Source: Desulfurococcales archaeon
Lineage (GTDB): Archaea; Thermoproteota; Thermoprotei_A; Sulfolobales; NBVN01
Direction of reading: 5' to 3'
DNA length: 8,439 nt
NCBI GenBank assembly: GCA_027061705.1
Contig: JAMOVB010000094.1
Coordinates: 1-8,439, forward strand
Below the pieces are notes generated by a model. The model was not told the origin of the DNA and searched no databases. It saw nothing but the letters and a program-made list of their open reading frames with translations. Shown one piece after another: positions 1-6,780 of this stretch. Numbering within the stretch: the first letter of the stretch is position 1; each line of letters opens with the position of its first letter. The translations under genes were made by a program, and so were the position numbers.

Positions 1-540
1 GGCAACGTGGTTAACGCCTCACCCGCCGCCGACTCAGCCCCACCGCTCCTAGTCTACGGGGCTAGGGCGGTTATAGCGAGCCTTAACGGCGTTCGTGAGG
101 TACCTCTTGACAGGTTCTTCAGATGGGTCAAGCAAACCGTGCTTGAGAGTGATGAGGTCCTCATAGGCATAAAGCTTCCTCCCCCGCCACCCAATGCCAG
201 CGGGGAGTACTTCAAATGCGTCAGGACTTCAGAGGATTTAGCAATAGTTGGGATAGCAGTGCTTGCCGCTGGCACGCGGGACGAACCCCTGCTTAGAGTG
301 GCTTACGCTTCAGTCGCGCCGACACCCGTACTAATTGATTACTCACAGATGCTGGCCGACGGGCTGCGAAGGGGGTCCAACATCTCCGACATGATCAGGG
401 GTATTGTGGAGGACGTCATTAGTAGGAGGGTAAGCCCCATTAGCGACGTCAGAGCTACTCGTGAGTATAGGATCCACCTCGTTAAGTACGTGACTGCCTA
501 CTTACTTAGAAAGCATTTGGGGGTGGTTCTCAATGCGTGA
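1..540 (+). CDS. FAD-binding medium subunit of a CO dehydrogenase/xanthine dehydrogenase-family molybdo-hydroxylase (5'-truncated)
   Basis: Frame 1 is open from the first base and ends at TGA 538-540, giving the last 179 residues; the start lies upstream of the window. The visible part begins GNVVNASPAADSAPP, the conserved FAD-contacting segment of CoxM/CutB-type flavoproteins, and continues with the typical Y-x-K-x-x-R-x-x-E-D-L-A-I-V stretch (EYFKCVRTSEDLAIV) and a C-terminal helical tail (DVRATREYRIHLVKY) as in the CO dehydrogenase flavoprotein C-terminal domain. In this family the subunit passes electrons from the 2Fe-2S subunit to FAD and an external acceptor. A proline run (LPPPPP) sits just before the conserved EYFK stretch. 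It overlaps the next gene by 8 bases (ATGCGTGA), implying translational coupling. Substrate (CO, aldehyde, glyceraldehyde or a purine) cannot be told without the large subunit. Confidence 0.9.
   Translation, partial: GNVVNASPAADSAPPLLVYGARAVIASLNGVREVPLDRFFRWVKQTVLESDEVLIGIKLPPPPPNASGEYFKCVRTSEDLAIVGIAVLAAGTRDEPLLRVAYASVAPTPVLIDYSQMLADGLRRGSNISDMIRGIVEDVISRRVSPISDVRATREYRIHLVKYVTAYLLRKHLGVVLNA
522..527 (+). promoter_or_regulatory. Ribosome binding site of the 2Fe-2S subunit gene
   Basis: GGTGGT lies 5 bases before the ATG at 533, inside the end of the upstream coding region. It resembles the anti-Shine-Dalgarno complement GGAGGT and supports the ATG at 533 as the start, giving an 8-base overlap with the medium-subunit gene. 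Confidence 0.6.
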
Positions 541-1018
541 TGAGGTTTTAATCAAATTGAGGGTTAACGGGGTTTGGAGGGAGGTCTGGGTAAGGCCTAA
601 TGAGAGGTTACTGGATGTGCTTAGGGATAGGCTGTCATTGAGGAGCGTTAAGGCTGGGTGCTTGAGGGGTGAGTGCGGTCTCTGCACGATCATAATGAAC
701 GGCCAGCTGGTTAAGTCGTGCTTAGTGCTGGCTGTAGAGGCGGACGGCGCGGATATCGTGACGCTCGAAGGCATTGGGGAGCCCGGCAAGCCCTCCTTGG
801 TTCAGAAGGCGTTTATAGAGAAGTTCGGATTCCAGTGCGGATTCTGCACGCCTGCATTCATATTGATAACGCACTGGCTCTGCAGGAACATGCCTCAAGC
901 GAGTGTTGAGGAGGTTAAGAAGGTTCTCAACAGCGCCATATGCAGGTGCACTGGGTATGAACAGATACTTGACGCCGTGATGTACGCCCTAAGATCATGT
1001 AGGGAGGGGCGGGAGTGA
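533..1018 (+). CDS. 2Fe-2S small subunit of a CO dehydrogenase/xanthine dehydrogenase-family molybdo-hydroxylase
   Basis: A complete 161-residue protein, the usual length for CoxS/CutC-type small subunits. The N-terminal plant-type ferredoxin domain carries C43-x4-C48-x2-C51 and C63 (GCLRGECGLCT...C). The C-terminal helical [2Fe-2S]-binding domain carries Q101-C102-G-F-C105 and C137-R-C139-T-G-Y, so all eight cluster ligands are present; the Gln of QCGFC is the residue that contacts the molybdopterin cofactor in relatives. The segment before CRCTGY reads LNSAI rather than the commoner LSGNL. The protein relays electrons from the molybdenum site in the large subunit to FAD in the medium subunit encoded just upstream. 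The large-subunit gene does not follow; the next gene is on the opposite strand, so it is presumably upstream or elsewhere. Confidence 0.95.
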   Translation: MRDEVLIKLRVNGVWREVWVRPNERLLDVLRDRLSLRSVKAGCLRGECGLCTIIMNGQLVKSCLVLAVEADGADIVTLEGIGEPGKPSLVQKAFIEKFGFQCGFCTPAFILITHWLCRNMPQASVEEVKKVLNSAICRCTGYEQILDAVMYALRSCREGRE

Positions 1019-1097
1019 GGCCGTCTTTTAGGGGTTAGATTCCTTAAATGTAACACTATAAGCGATCACTCCGCCGTAGTGTGTTTGTTAAGGTAGT
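1019..1097. other. Convergent intergenic region with a weak inverted repeat
   Basis: These 79 bases separate two genes ending toward each other, so termination signals are expected here. A TTTT tract lies at about 1026-1029 on the plus strand. An inverted repeat ACACTA (1053-1058) / TAGTGT (1077-1082) with an 18-base loop is followed by T-rich GTTTGTT on the plus strand. Archaeal termination relies mainly on T-tracts, so the hairpin may be coincidental. I see no RNA gene or small coding region. Confidence 0.3.
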
Positions 1098-2195
1098 TCA
1101 ACGCTCTCTCCACACGAATCTCCGGCTTATTAGGTAGTTCAGCACGAAGCCCGCTATTATGCCTATTATCTGAGCCACGACCGACTCGTGAAGGCCTGCC
1201 TCGTAATACACTCCCAGCGAAACCGCTAGTTGCGTTAGGACGCCGACAGCGCTGGATACGTGGAACTTCAGTAGCCGCGTGACCCAGCTCCCGACGCGTG
1301 AGTGCTTGAATGTCCATCTATCGTTCAGTACGAAGTTATTGATTACTGATGCCTCAATAGCTATGGGCGCGGCGACAGCGTGTGGCAGACCTATAACGTA
1401 TCTGCAGAGCGATAGGACGCCTAGATTAACGAACGTGCCGGTACCCCCGACTATTGCGAACCTTATGAATGATGGTGATAGTTCGAGGAGGTGAAGTACG
1501 TAATTGAGTATCTCCTTTGAACTCAGCTTTGACTCGCCTTTGAAGCGTGTTCCGAACTTGAAGGGGACTTCGCAAACCTTAGAGTACCTGCCCTTTACGA
1601 GAATCTCAAGCAGTATCTTAAAGCCGCGCGGGTTCAGGTTTCTGGCCTGCTCAAGAACCTCACGTCTGAAGAGGAAGAAACCGGACATGGGGTCCTTAAC
1701 GTTACGGCTTTGGGGGAGGAGTATGTGCGCGAGGAGTATGGCTCCCTTTGATATTAGTTTTCTAACGGTTGACCAGTTCCCGACAGAGCCTCCGGGAACA
1801 TAGCGGGATGCCACCACTATGTCGCAGCCCCTCTCCGCCGCTTCGATCATCTTAGGTATTACTTCGGGAGGGTGCTGCAGGTCAGCATCCATAACCACTA
1901 TGTACTCGCCCTCAGCCACCTTCACGCCGTCCAACACTGCGGAAGAAAGCCCCAGCTTCCCAGGCCTCCTAACGACCTTAACGGGGTGTACCTTGCTGAG
2001 CTGCCGGGCAACCTCGGCGGTCCCGTCGGGCGAGTTATCATCCACTATTATGACCTCATACTCTATGCCTCTATCGTTCAGCGCTCTTTTCAAACGCTCT
2101 AGAAGTACGGGTATGTTGTCTCTCTCGTTATACGTAGGTATCACTATGCTTATCAGCCTACTCACCTCTTCCCGGGAAGCGGCGGCAGGTGCCAC
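1098..2195 (-). CDS. GT2 glycosyltransferase (dolichol-phosphate mannose/glucose synthase-like) fused to a GtrA membrane domain
   Basis: 365 residues in two domains. Residues about 14-235 form a GT-A fold glycosyltransferase: SIVIPTYNE (16-24), VDDNSPDGT (51-59), metal-binding DADLQHPP (103-110), ASRYVPGG (129-136), KDPMSGFF (167-174) and GTRFKGESKL (215-224), all typical of DPM1-like enzymes that move a sugar from a nucleotide sugar to a polyprenyl (dolichyl) phosphate. Residues about 241-362 form a GtrA-like domain with about four membrane helices and the two repeated motifs NF-x2-LN-x2-WTF (287-296) and NYL-x-SR-x-FVW (353-362). This layout suggests making a lipid-linked sugar at the cytoplasmic membrane for protein or lipid glycosylation; donor sugar and acceptor are inferred. 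The GTG start at 2195 overlaps the upstream kinase's TAG by one base. A second in-frame GTG at 2165, right before SRLISIVIP, is an alternative start closer to the usual family N-terminus; neither has a well-spaced ribosome binding site. Confidence 0.93.
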   Translation of the reverse strand: MAPAAASREEVSRLISIVIPTYNERDNIPVLLERLKRALNDRGIEYEVIIVDDNSPDGTAEVARQLSKVHPVKVVRRPGKLGLSSAVLDGVKVAEGEYIVVMDADLQHPPEVIPKMIEAAERGCDIVVASRYVPGGSVGNWSTVRKLISKGAILLAHILLPQSRNVKDPMSGFFLFRREVLEQARNLNPRGFKILLEILVKGRYSKVCEVPFKFGTRFKGESKLSSKEILNYVLHLLELSPSFIRFAIVGGTGTFVNLGVLSLCRYVIGLPHAVAAPIAIEASVINNFVLNDRWTFKHSRVGSWVTRLLKFHVSSAVGVLTQLAVSLGVYYEAGLHESVVAQIIGIIAGFVLNYLISRRFVWRER

Positions 2196-3088
2196 TAATG
2201 TAAACGTCTCATCCGCCCTAAAACCTTCTCGCTAATAACGAGCACTTCGTGAAGCGAGAACCAAGGAATTCTGGACCGAACTATCTTTAGAAAGGATGCC
2301 GCTGTAGCTACCGCTACGGCCTCCCTTAAAGTGCCCTTGGGCAGGTAGGTGGTTAGTATGCTTGAGAATACGTCCCCAGCCCCTATGTCATCGCCGTGCG
2401 CGTGGCTTAACGCGTTAGTCATGAATACCCTGCCGTCGGGATAGGCTATGTATATCGGCCCCTCACCCATCGTCTGTATGGCCTTAGCCCTATGCCCTTC
2501 AACACACCTAATTAGTGAGGGTCCCCAGCACTCAGGCGGGAACTCCGATATCTCGCCCCTTATTACGATGTCATAATCCCTAAGCCTCCTGATAACGTCC
2601 CTGCTTAGATTATGGTCTATCCACATCCTACCGTCGCTGTCGAAAGCTCTAACGAGGCCTTGAATGTCAACGACAACGTTCTCGAACTCCTCAGCGACGC
2701 GTGCCACGTCACGCGCCGTTATCTCCCTAGCAACCGGCGATATGAGCACAGCATCGAAGGAGCCTAGCCCGTCATTAATGAGCTCCTCGATCTTAGCTGA
2801 CATCGTTCTTAACTCGCTTCTCAACCTAAGCTCTCTGTCGGCACCGTCTCTCAGGCTTATCTCATACACTATATTGAATTCCGGACTCGGCGTGAGTATT
2901 CTGTGGTGCCCATACCTCCCGCACACCCTCCTTATGTAGGACGTGTTAGTTACTACTGTAGCGTGCACGTCTATATGGGTTAGGGCTGTTAGCGCGTAGT
3001 ATGCTGACCCACCTATCCTAGGGTTTAGACTACCGTTTACGATGTCCTGCGTAGTTCCGGCTATTAGGAGCACCTTCTTAGCCACCAT
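2195..3088 (-). CDS. PfkB/ribokinase-family carbohydrate (or nucleoside) kinase
   Basis: A 297-residue protein when started at ATG 3088, close to the usual family length. The N-terminal strand VLLIAGTTQDIV is followed by the substrate-site glycine pair at 26-27 (RIGGSAYYA). Further features are VVVDIQGLVR, common in archaeal members, and the anion-hole/catalytic signature GDDIGAGD at 232-239, where D239 is the expected catalytic base. The family phosphorylates a sugar, polyol or nucleoside hydroxyl with ATP. The substrate cannot be read from sequence: the N-terminal signature lacks the usual Asn after the GG pair, so the enzyme is divergent. ATG 3088 is chosen over an in-frame GTG at 3097 because GAGGTG ends 6 bases upstream of it. 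It overlaps the helicase gene by 11 bases and the following glycosyltransferase by 1 base, so the three are probably co-transcribed. Confidence 0.85.
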   Translation of the reverse strand: MVAKKVLLIAGTTQDIVNGSLNPRIGGSAYYALTALTHIDVHATVVTNTSYIRRVCGRYGHHRILTPSPEFNIVYEISLRDGADRELRLRSELRTMSAKIEELINDGLGSFDAVLISPVAREITARDVARVAEEFENVVVDIQGLVRAFDSDGRMWIDHNLSRDVIRRLRDYDIVIRGEISEFPPECWGPSLIRCVEGHRAKAIQTMGEGPIYIAYPDGRVFMTNALSHAHGDDIGAGDVFSSILTTYLPKGTLREAVAVATAASFLKIVRSRIPWFSLHEVLVISEKVLGRMRRLH

Positions 3089-5750
3089 TACTCCCACCTC
3101 GCACCTTACGCATGACGGCCTCGTAGAGGCGTTTTAGGAGGCGCCTTCGGTCCTCCATGAGGACCACATCGCTGTAACCTTGGGCCACTATATTATGAGC
3201 GAATGGGGAGGGGGCCTCCAGGCTCGTGAATATCCTTACCTGGATCCGGCCCTCCTCCACCCATTTCAACACTTGTTCAGCGTTCCTTATATCCATGTGG
3301 TCTTCCATCACTTCCCTATAGGCTTCCTCCACTAGGGGGAAGCCCGGAATCCTCTCGGCGATTCTTAGTAGTGTTTCCGAATTGATCTGCCTTCTATTGA
3401 TACTTGTCTCAATGCCTTTATAGTTTTTGAGGATCGCAAATGAGCGTTCGGCAACATGTCTAAATCTCCTCTTCAGAATCTCACTCCTTCTTAGAGCCCT
3501 CCTCAACACCTTCCGAACATTATCGCTCCTAACGCACTCCAGGAGATCCCTCACGTCATCCTCGGTGATGTTGGCGTAGTTCGGGACGGTCAGCATGAAT
3601 CCATTGTCGGTCACGGTAACTCTAATGCTTGCCTCTACAATCCTGCTTAACTCAAAGGCGTATGCTCTTGAAAGAGCCGCGTTAACCCTCCTGCCGAAAA
3701 GGTAGTGGAATATTACGTCCGTACCGCTTACTTGCGGGTCTCGCCAAAGCTCTATGGCTACTAACTCATTAGTCGGTACTATACCTCCGGTGTAGGTCAT
3801 CTGCTCCCACACGTACCTGGCTATCTGCACCGCAGCATGCTTGCTCAACCTATACCTACGCCTTATGACTTCGGCAGCACCGTCAACACCAAGCGACTCT
3901 ATAAGCTCCTTAACAAAGCCTCTAAACCTACCGACCTCGAGCGCTGAGTCGAATGACAGCGGCAACATTTCCGAGAACCAGCTCGGGACTGTCGGTCTTT
4001 GATTGTCAGCGCTCCTCACAATTATCCTCATACCTTCAGACCTCACGTACTGGTATGTCCTGCCTCCAAGCACGAATATGTCTCCCGGCTCCAGATACTC
4101 GACGAAACCCTCGTCTAGATTGCCCACATACCTCCTTCCCTCAAGGAATACCTTAACCTTAGCCTCATCAGGTATGGCTCCTGAGTTCAGGTAGTATATC
4201 ATGCGGGCCGATCTCTTCCTCCCGAATACACCCTCAAGCTCATCCATCCATATCTTAGAGTACACCGCTAGGCCTGCGAAGCTACTCTCATACCTGCCTG
4301 CGAGGAATCTGAGCACCCTCATGAACTCATCGAATGATAGGTTTCTGTAGATGTACGATCTCTTGACGACGCGGTATGCGTCTTTAATCTTCCACTTCCT
4401 TTCGAGGGACATGCCCACTATATGCTGGGCGAGTATGTCGAGCGGTTTCTCAGGAATATGAACTCTATCGAGCTTCCTCTCCATAGCTAGCTTGGCCAGA
4501 ACGGTGTCCTCCACAAGGTCGTCTCTGTCGACCGCTATGACGTAGCCCTTGCTCGCATCCTTAACGCTATGGCCTGACCTGCCGACCCTCTGAATTAGCC
4601 TAGTGACGCTCTTCGGACTGCTGAGTAGCACGACGGCGTCTATGTAGCCTATGTCTATGCCTAACTCCAGGCTTGACGAACACACGACGGCTCTGAGCAG
4701 GCCCTTCTTCAGCTTATCCTCAACCTCTAGCCTGACGTCCCTGCTTAGTGAGCTGTGGTGCGCCTCTATGTCGTCGGCGTCCGCTACGCCCTCGCTACTC
4801 AGTATCTTCTTTAGCTTGTAGACTACGCGCTCCGTAGCGCTCCTAGTGTTTGTGAATATTAGCGTGGTTCTGTGCTTGCTTATGATCTTCTTTAAGAGTT
4901 CGTAGATCGCGTTATTTATTTCGGAGGCCGGCGCCCTAACGATATCTATTCTCGGGCATAGCACCTTAACTTTGAGGGGCTTAACGAACCTCGCGTCTAT
5001 TATCGTGCACCCTCTGCACCTGCCCTCATCATCGAATCCCACAAGAAATTTGGCGATCTCCTCAAGGGGTGATATCGTTGCCGATAGGCCTATCCTCTGC
5101 AACCTGCCCTCAGCCAGCTCCTCAAGCCTCTCAAGGCTTAAGCTTAGGTGAGCTCCCCTCTTGCTGGAGGCTAGCTCGTGGATCTCGTCTATTATGACCC
5201 ACCTAACGCTCCTTAGCCTCTCCCTGAACTTGGGGGCGGTTATTATTATCGCTAATGTCTCGGGCGTCGTTATGAGTATGTTTGGAGGGTGCTTAAGCAT
5301 GCGGGCACGCTCGGACTGCGTGGTGTCGCCTGTGCGTACACCGACAGTAACTTCCCTTAAGTCAAGGCCGTGTTTGGCAGCCACCTCGCGAATACCTCTT
5401 ATTGGAGGTATGAGGTTCTTCCGCATGTCATTATTCAGCGCCCTTAGAGGAGATACGTAGAGCGCGTATACGCGCTCCTCAAGCCTCCCCTCAGCAGACA
5501 TCCGGTAGAGCTCATCTATGATCGCTAGGAAGGCCGCCAGCGTCTTGCCCGTGCCTGTAGGCGATGATATAAGTACATTCTCCCCCGCCTTAATCCTAGG
5601 TATCGCCATTATCTGCGCGGGGGTGAAGCTACCGTAGCGCTTGCTGAACCACTCCAGCGTGTATTTAGTGAGGTACCTACCCATATCCACCTTCCTTGAC
5701 GCGCGCCGCACTATGCTTAACGCAGCCTCGCGTGCCCGCATCAGCGACAC
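3078..5750 (-). CDS. lhr: Lhr-type superfamily 2 ATP-dependent helicase (archaeal aLhr2-like)
   Basis: 890 residues, matching the archaeal Lhr-core length. RecA domain 1 has a Q-like motif (FTPAQ, 42-46), Walker A SPTGTGKT (63-70), PLRAL (101-105), TTPETL (161-166), DEIH (188-191) and SAT (223-225). RecA domain 2 has FTNTR (299-303), HHSSLS (331-336), ELGIDIG (362-368) and motif VI QRVGRSGH (387-394). A winged-helix segment and a long Lhr-specific C-terminal domain follow, including the family hallmark SPFA (848-851). No cysteine cluster is seen near the C-terminus, which leans toward aLhr2; the subclass is an inference. Members translocate on single-stranded DNA or RNA and unwind or anneal duplexes and hybrids; repair and RNA roles are both proposed. 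The GTG start at 5750 is supported by GGAGGT seven bases upstream; an in-frame ATG at 5741 is the alternative. It heads the overlapping cluster with the kinase and glycosyltransferase, and lies divergent to the SpoIIM-like gene. Confidence 0.95.
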   Translation of the reverse strand: MSLMRAREAALSIVRRASRKVDMGRYLTKYTLEWFSKRYGSFTPAQIMAIPRIKAGENVLISSPTGTGKTLAAFLAIIDELYRMSAEGRLEERVYALYVSPLRALNNDMRKNLIPPIRGIREVAAKHGLDLREVTVGVRTGDTTQSERARMLKHPPNILITTPETLAIIITAPKFRERLRSVRWVIIDEIHELASSKRGAHLSLSLERLEELAEGRLQRIGLSATISPLEEIAKFLVGFDDEGRCRGCTIIDARFVKPLKVKVLCPRIDIVRAPASEINNAIYELLKKIISKHRTTLIFTNTRSATERVVYKLKKILSSEGVADADDIEAHHSSLSRDVRLEVEDKLKKGLLRAVVCSSSLELGIDIGYIDAVVLLSSPKSVTRLIQRVGRSGHSVKDASKGYVIAVDRDDLVEDTVLAKLAMERKLDRVHIPEKPLDILAQHIVGMSLERKWKIKDAYRVVKRSYIYRNLSFDEFMRVLRFLAGRYESSFAGLAVYSKIWMDELEGVFGRKRSARMIYYLNSGAIPDEAKVKVFLEGRRYVGNLDEGFVEYLEPGDIFVLGGRTYQYVRSEGMRIIVRSADNQRPTVPSWFSEMLPLSFDSALEVGRFRGFVKELIESLGVDGAAEVIRRRYRLSKHAAVQIARYVWEQMTYTGGIVPTNELVAIELWRDPQVSGTDVIFHYLFGRRVNAALSRAYAFELSRIVEASIRVTVTDNGFMLTVPNYANITEDDVRDLLECVRSDNVRKVLRRALRRSEILKRRFRHVAERSFAILKNYKGIETSINRRQINSETLLRIAERIPGFPLVEEAYREVMEDHMDIRNAEQVLKWVEEGRIQVRIFTSLEAPSPFAHNIVAQGYSDVVLMEDRRRLLKRLYEAVMRKVRGGSNGG
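3095..3100 (-). promoter_or_regulatory. Ribosome binding site of the PfkB-family kinase gene
   Basis: On the minus strand GAGGTG is followed by a 6-base spacer and ATG (3088-3086). The site lies within the last codons of the helicase gene. It decides the kinase start: the longer GTG start at 3097 would place the ribosome binding site inside the coding region. Confidence 0.6.
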
Positions 5751-5757
5751 CCAAGCT

Positions 5758-5763
5758 ACCTCC
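5758..5763 (-). promoter_or_regulatory. Strong ribosome binding site of lhr
   Basis: GGAGGT on the minus strand, 7 bases before the GTG at 5750-5748, is a full Shine-Dalgarno match and selects GTG 5750 over the ATG at 5741. It implies that the lhr mRNA has a 5' leader rather than being leaderless. Confidence 0.7.
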
Positions 5764-5797
5764 TCAACTCCCCCTTACCCTATGTTATCGGGTTTAC

Positions 5798-5807
5798 GAA
5801 TTAATAC
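5798..5807. promoter_or_regulatory. Candidate shared TATA-like element between lhr and the SpoIIM-like gene
   Basis: GAATTAATAC contains the palindrome ATTAAT (5800-5805) and is the most AT-rich block in the 89-base divergent region. With the archaeal spacing of about 26 bases from TATA centre to transcription start, it would give a plus-strand start near 5828 (a leader of about 12 bases before ATG 5840, with no ribosome binding site) and a minus-strand start near 5776 (a leader of about 26 bases carrying GGAGGT before GTG 5750). This fits both genes, but the match to the TATA/BRE consensus is only fair. Confidence 0.3.
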
Positions 5808-5839
5808 CCTCAAGAACAACGTATTCCCGGTACTCTGTG

Positions 5840-6415
5840 ATGGCATTACGTGTTAAGGCCGAGGTAATCGCTGTTGTGATAGTGTTTGCGATTGCTGTGG
5901 CGCAGGGGATCTACTCGCCGGCATCATCTAAAAACGCCGCTGTGAGTACGTTGAGGCATTCGCTTTCGCCGCTCTCAAAGCTCGTCAAGTCACACGCGTG
6001 GCGGGCTTACCTGTCGCTTCCCGTAATAATACTCTACAACAACTTGAGGGTGGCGCTAGCAAACATATTGCTTGGTTTCACTGTCCTAACACCGCTTGCT
6101 ATAGCGTGGTTTAACGGCTACATAATAGGGTCCGTAGCGACCTACGGCAACAACACCTTAAGGAACGTTATACTGATGGTGCCCCACGGCGTAGTCGAGC
6201 TTACCGCCATACTATACTCTGCCGCGCTCGGGCTTAGAGTTGGTGTTGAAGGTGTTAAGAAGTTGCTTAGGCGGAAGAGCAACCTTCTCGGTGAGTTTAA
6301 GTACGCGTTAAGCCAGTTCCGCTACGTATTCCTGCTCCTGGTGATAGCCGCGCTAATAGAGTCTTATGTAACCCCTCTAATCTACCTGATATACAAGCTC
6401 CTTACGGGGGCGTAG
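5840..6415 (+). CDS. SpoIIM/DUF95-family integral membrane protein
   Basis: 191 residues from ATG 5840, the family's normal size. It shows an N-terminal membrane helix (about 8-24), then YNNLRVALANILLG (66-79) leading into a second helix, WFNGYIIGSVA (90-100), the signature PHGVVELTAI (115-124), a helix after it, a basic cytoplasmic loop (KKLLRRK, 140-146), and the terminal IAALIESYVTP (169-179). These NN, NG, PHG-x-x-E and E-x-x-x-TP elements define the DUF95/SpoIIM family. In sporulating Bacillus SpoIIM works in engulfment; archaeal members have no established role. The frame is open upstream to ATG 5696, but that would overlap lhr extensively and add a non-family stretch, so 5840 is preferred. 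The next gene follows after 3 bases, suggesting co-transcription. No clear ribosome binding site precedes the start. Confidence 0.9.
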   Translation: MALRVKAEVIAVVIVFAIAVAQGIYSPASSKNAAVSTLRHSLSPLSKLVKSHAWRAYLSLPVIILYNNLRVALANILLGFTVLTPLAIAWFNGYIIGSVATYGNNTLRNVILMVPHGVVELTAILYSAALGLRVGVEGVKKLLRRKSNLLGEFKYALSQFRYVFLLLVIAALIESYVTPLIYLIYKLLTGA

Positions 6416-6418
6416 CTC

Positions 6419-6778
6419 ATGCCGTGCGAGGAGGCCCTCAGGGCATTTGCCGCAGCACTGCACGGCTACTTGAGCGTTAATGCGGGGAGGGCCGTAGCGA
6501 TAGCGTCGCTTACCGGTCAGAAGCACATTAGGGTTTCCTTGAGGGCCATAAGGAGGTTTCACGAACCGACGCAGAACTACCTACTGTTTAACGACGCGTT
6601 TAAGGAGCTACTAAAGAATCCTTCATGGATTGGGAGGCTGGGCTGGCGCCTGGAGGAGGTTGACGGGGAGGTATACATAGTTATGCCGTTAAGCACATTG
6701 AAAAAACTGCTTAAGGCTAAAGATGTTGAGAGGCTCGTATCCATGCTTAAGGATGCGGGGGCATGCCGCAGTACTTAG
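6419..6778 (+). CDS. Hypothetical 119-residue protein downstream of the SpoIIM-like gene
   Basis: I do not recognise this family. The protein is soluble-looking, with no membrane segment or signal peptide, and moderately basic. An N-terminal amphipathic helix (EEALRAFAAALHGYL) is followed by alternating segments: VAIASL, the basic HIRVSLRAIRRF (36-47), aromatic NYLLFNDAF (53-61), a probable beta-hairpin around RLEEVDGEVYIVMP, and a C-terminal lysine-rich helix pair (LKKLLKAKDVERLVSML). The beta-hairpin after helices could be a wing of a small nucleic-acid-binding fold, but this is speculation. Codon use looks like that of neighbouring genes, and the start lies 3 bases after the SpoIIM-like stop, so it is very probably a real, co-transcribed gene. 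A G-run (GGGGG) about ten bases upstream may serve as a weak ribosome binding site. Confidence 0.75.
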   Translation: MPCEEALRAFAAALHGYLSVNAGRAVAIASLTGQKHIRVSLRAIRRFHEPTQNYLLFNDAFKELLKNPSWIGRLGWRLEEVDGEVYIVMPLSTLKKLLKAKDVERLVSMLKDAGACRST

Positions 6779-6780
6779 TA

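Noticed and set aside
149..155. GTGATGA resembling a C box
   Set aside because: No CTGA at guide spacing follows it, no closing stem is present, and it lies inside coding sequence. The same holds for GTGATGA around 537-543.
502..789. Minus-strand open frame of 95 codons over the 2Fe-2S subunit
   Set aside because: It is antisense to a gene with all eight cysteine ligands intact, and its translation is a low-complexity Ser/Thr/Leu sequence.
1504..2235. Plus-strand open frames antisense to the glycosyltransferase
   Set aside because: These are shadows of the minus-strand gene. Their translations are Ser/Arg/Thr-rich and show no conserved motifs.
5696..5839. Upstream N-terminal extension of the SpoIIM-like protein
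   Set aside because: It would overlap the lhr start and its ribosome binding site and adds a low-complexity, non-family stretch. The ATG at 5840 gives the normal family length.
5840..6415. A sporulation role implied by the SpoIIM family name
   Set aside because: Archaea do not form endospores and no other sporulation gene is nearby; the name reflects homology only.
6377..6562. Minus-strand open frame of 61 codons across the SpoIIM-like/119-residue junction
   Set aside because: It is antisense to two better-supported genes, with no family features and no ribosome binding site.
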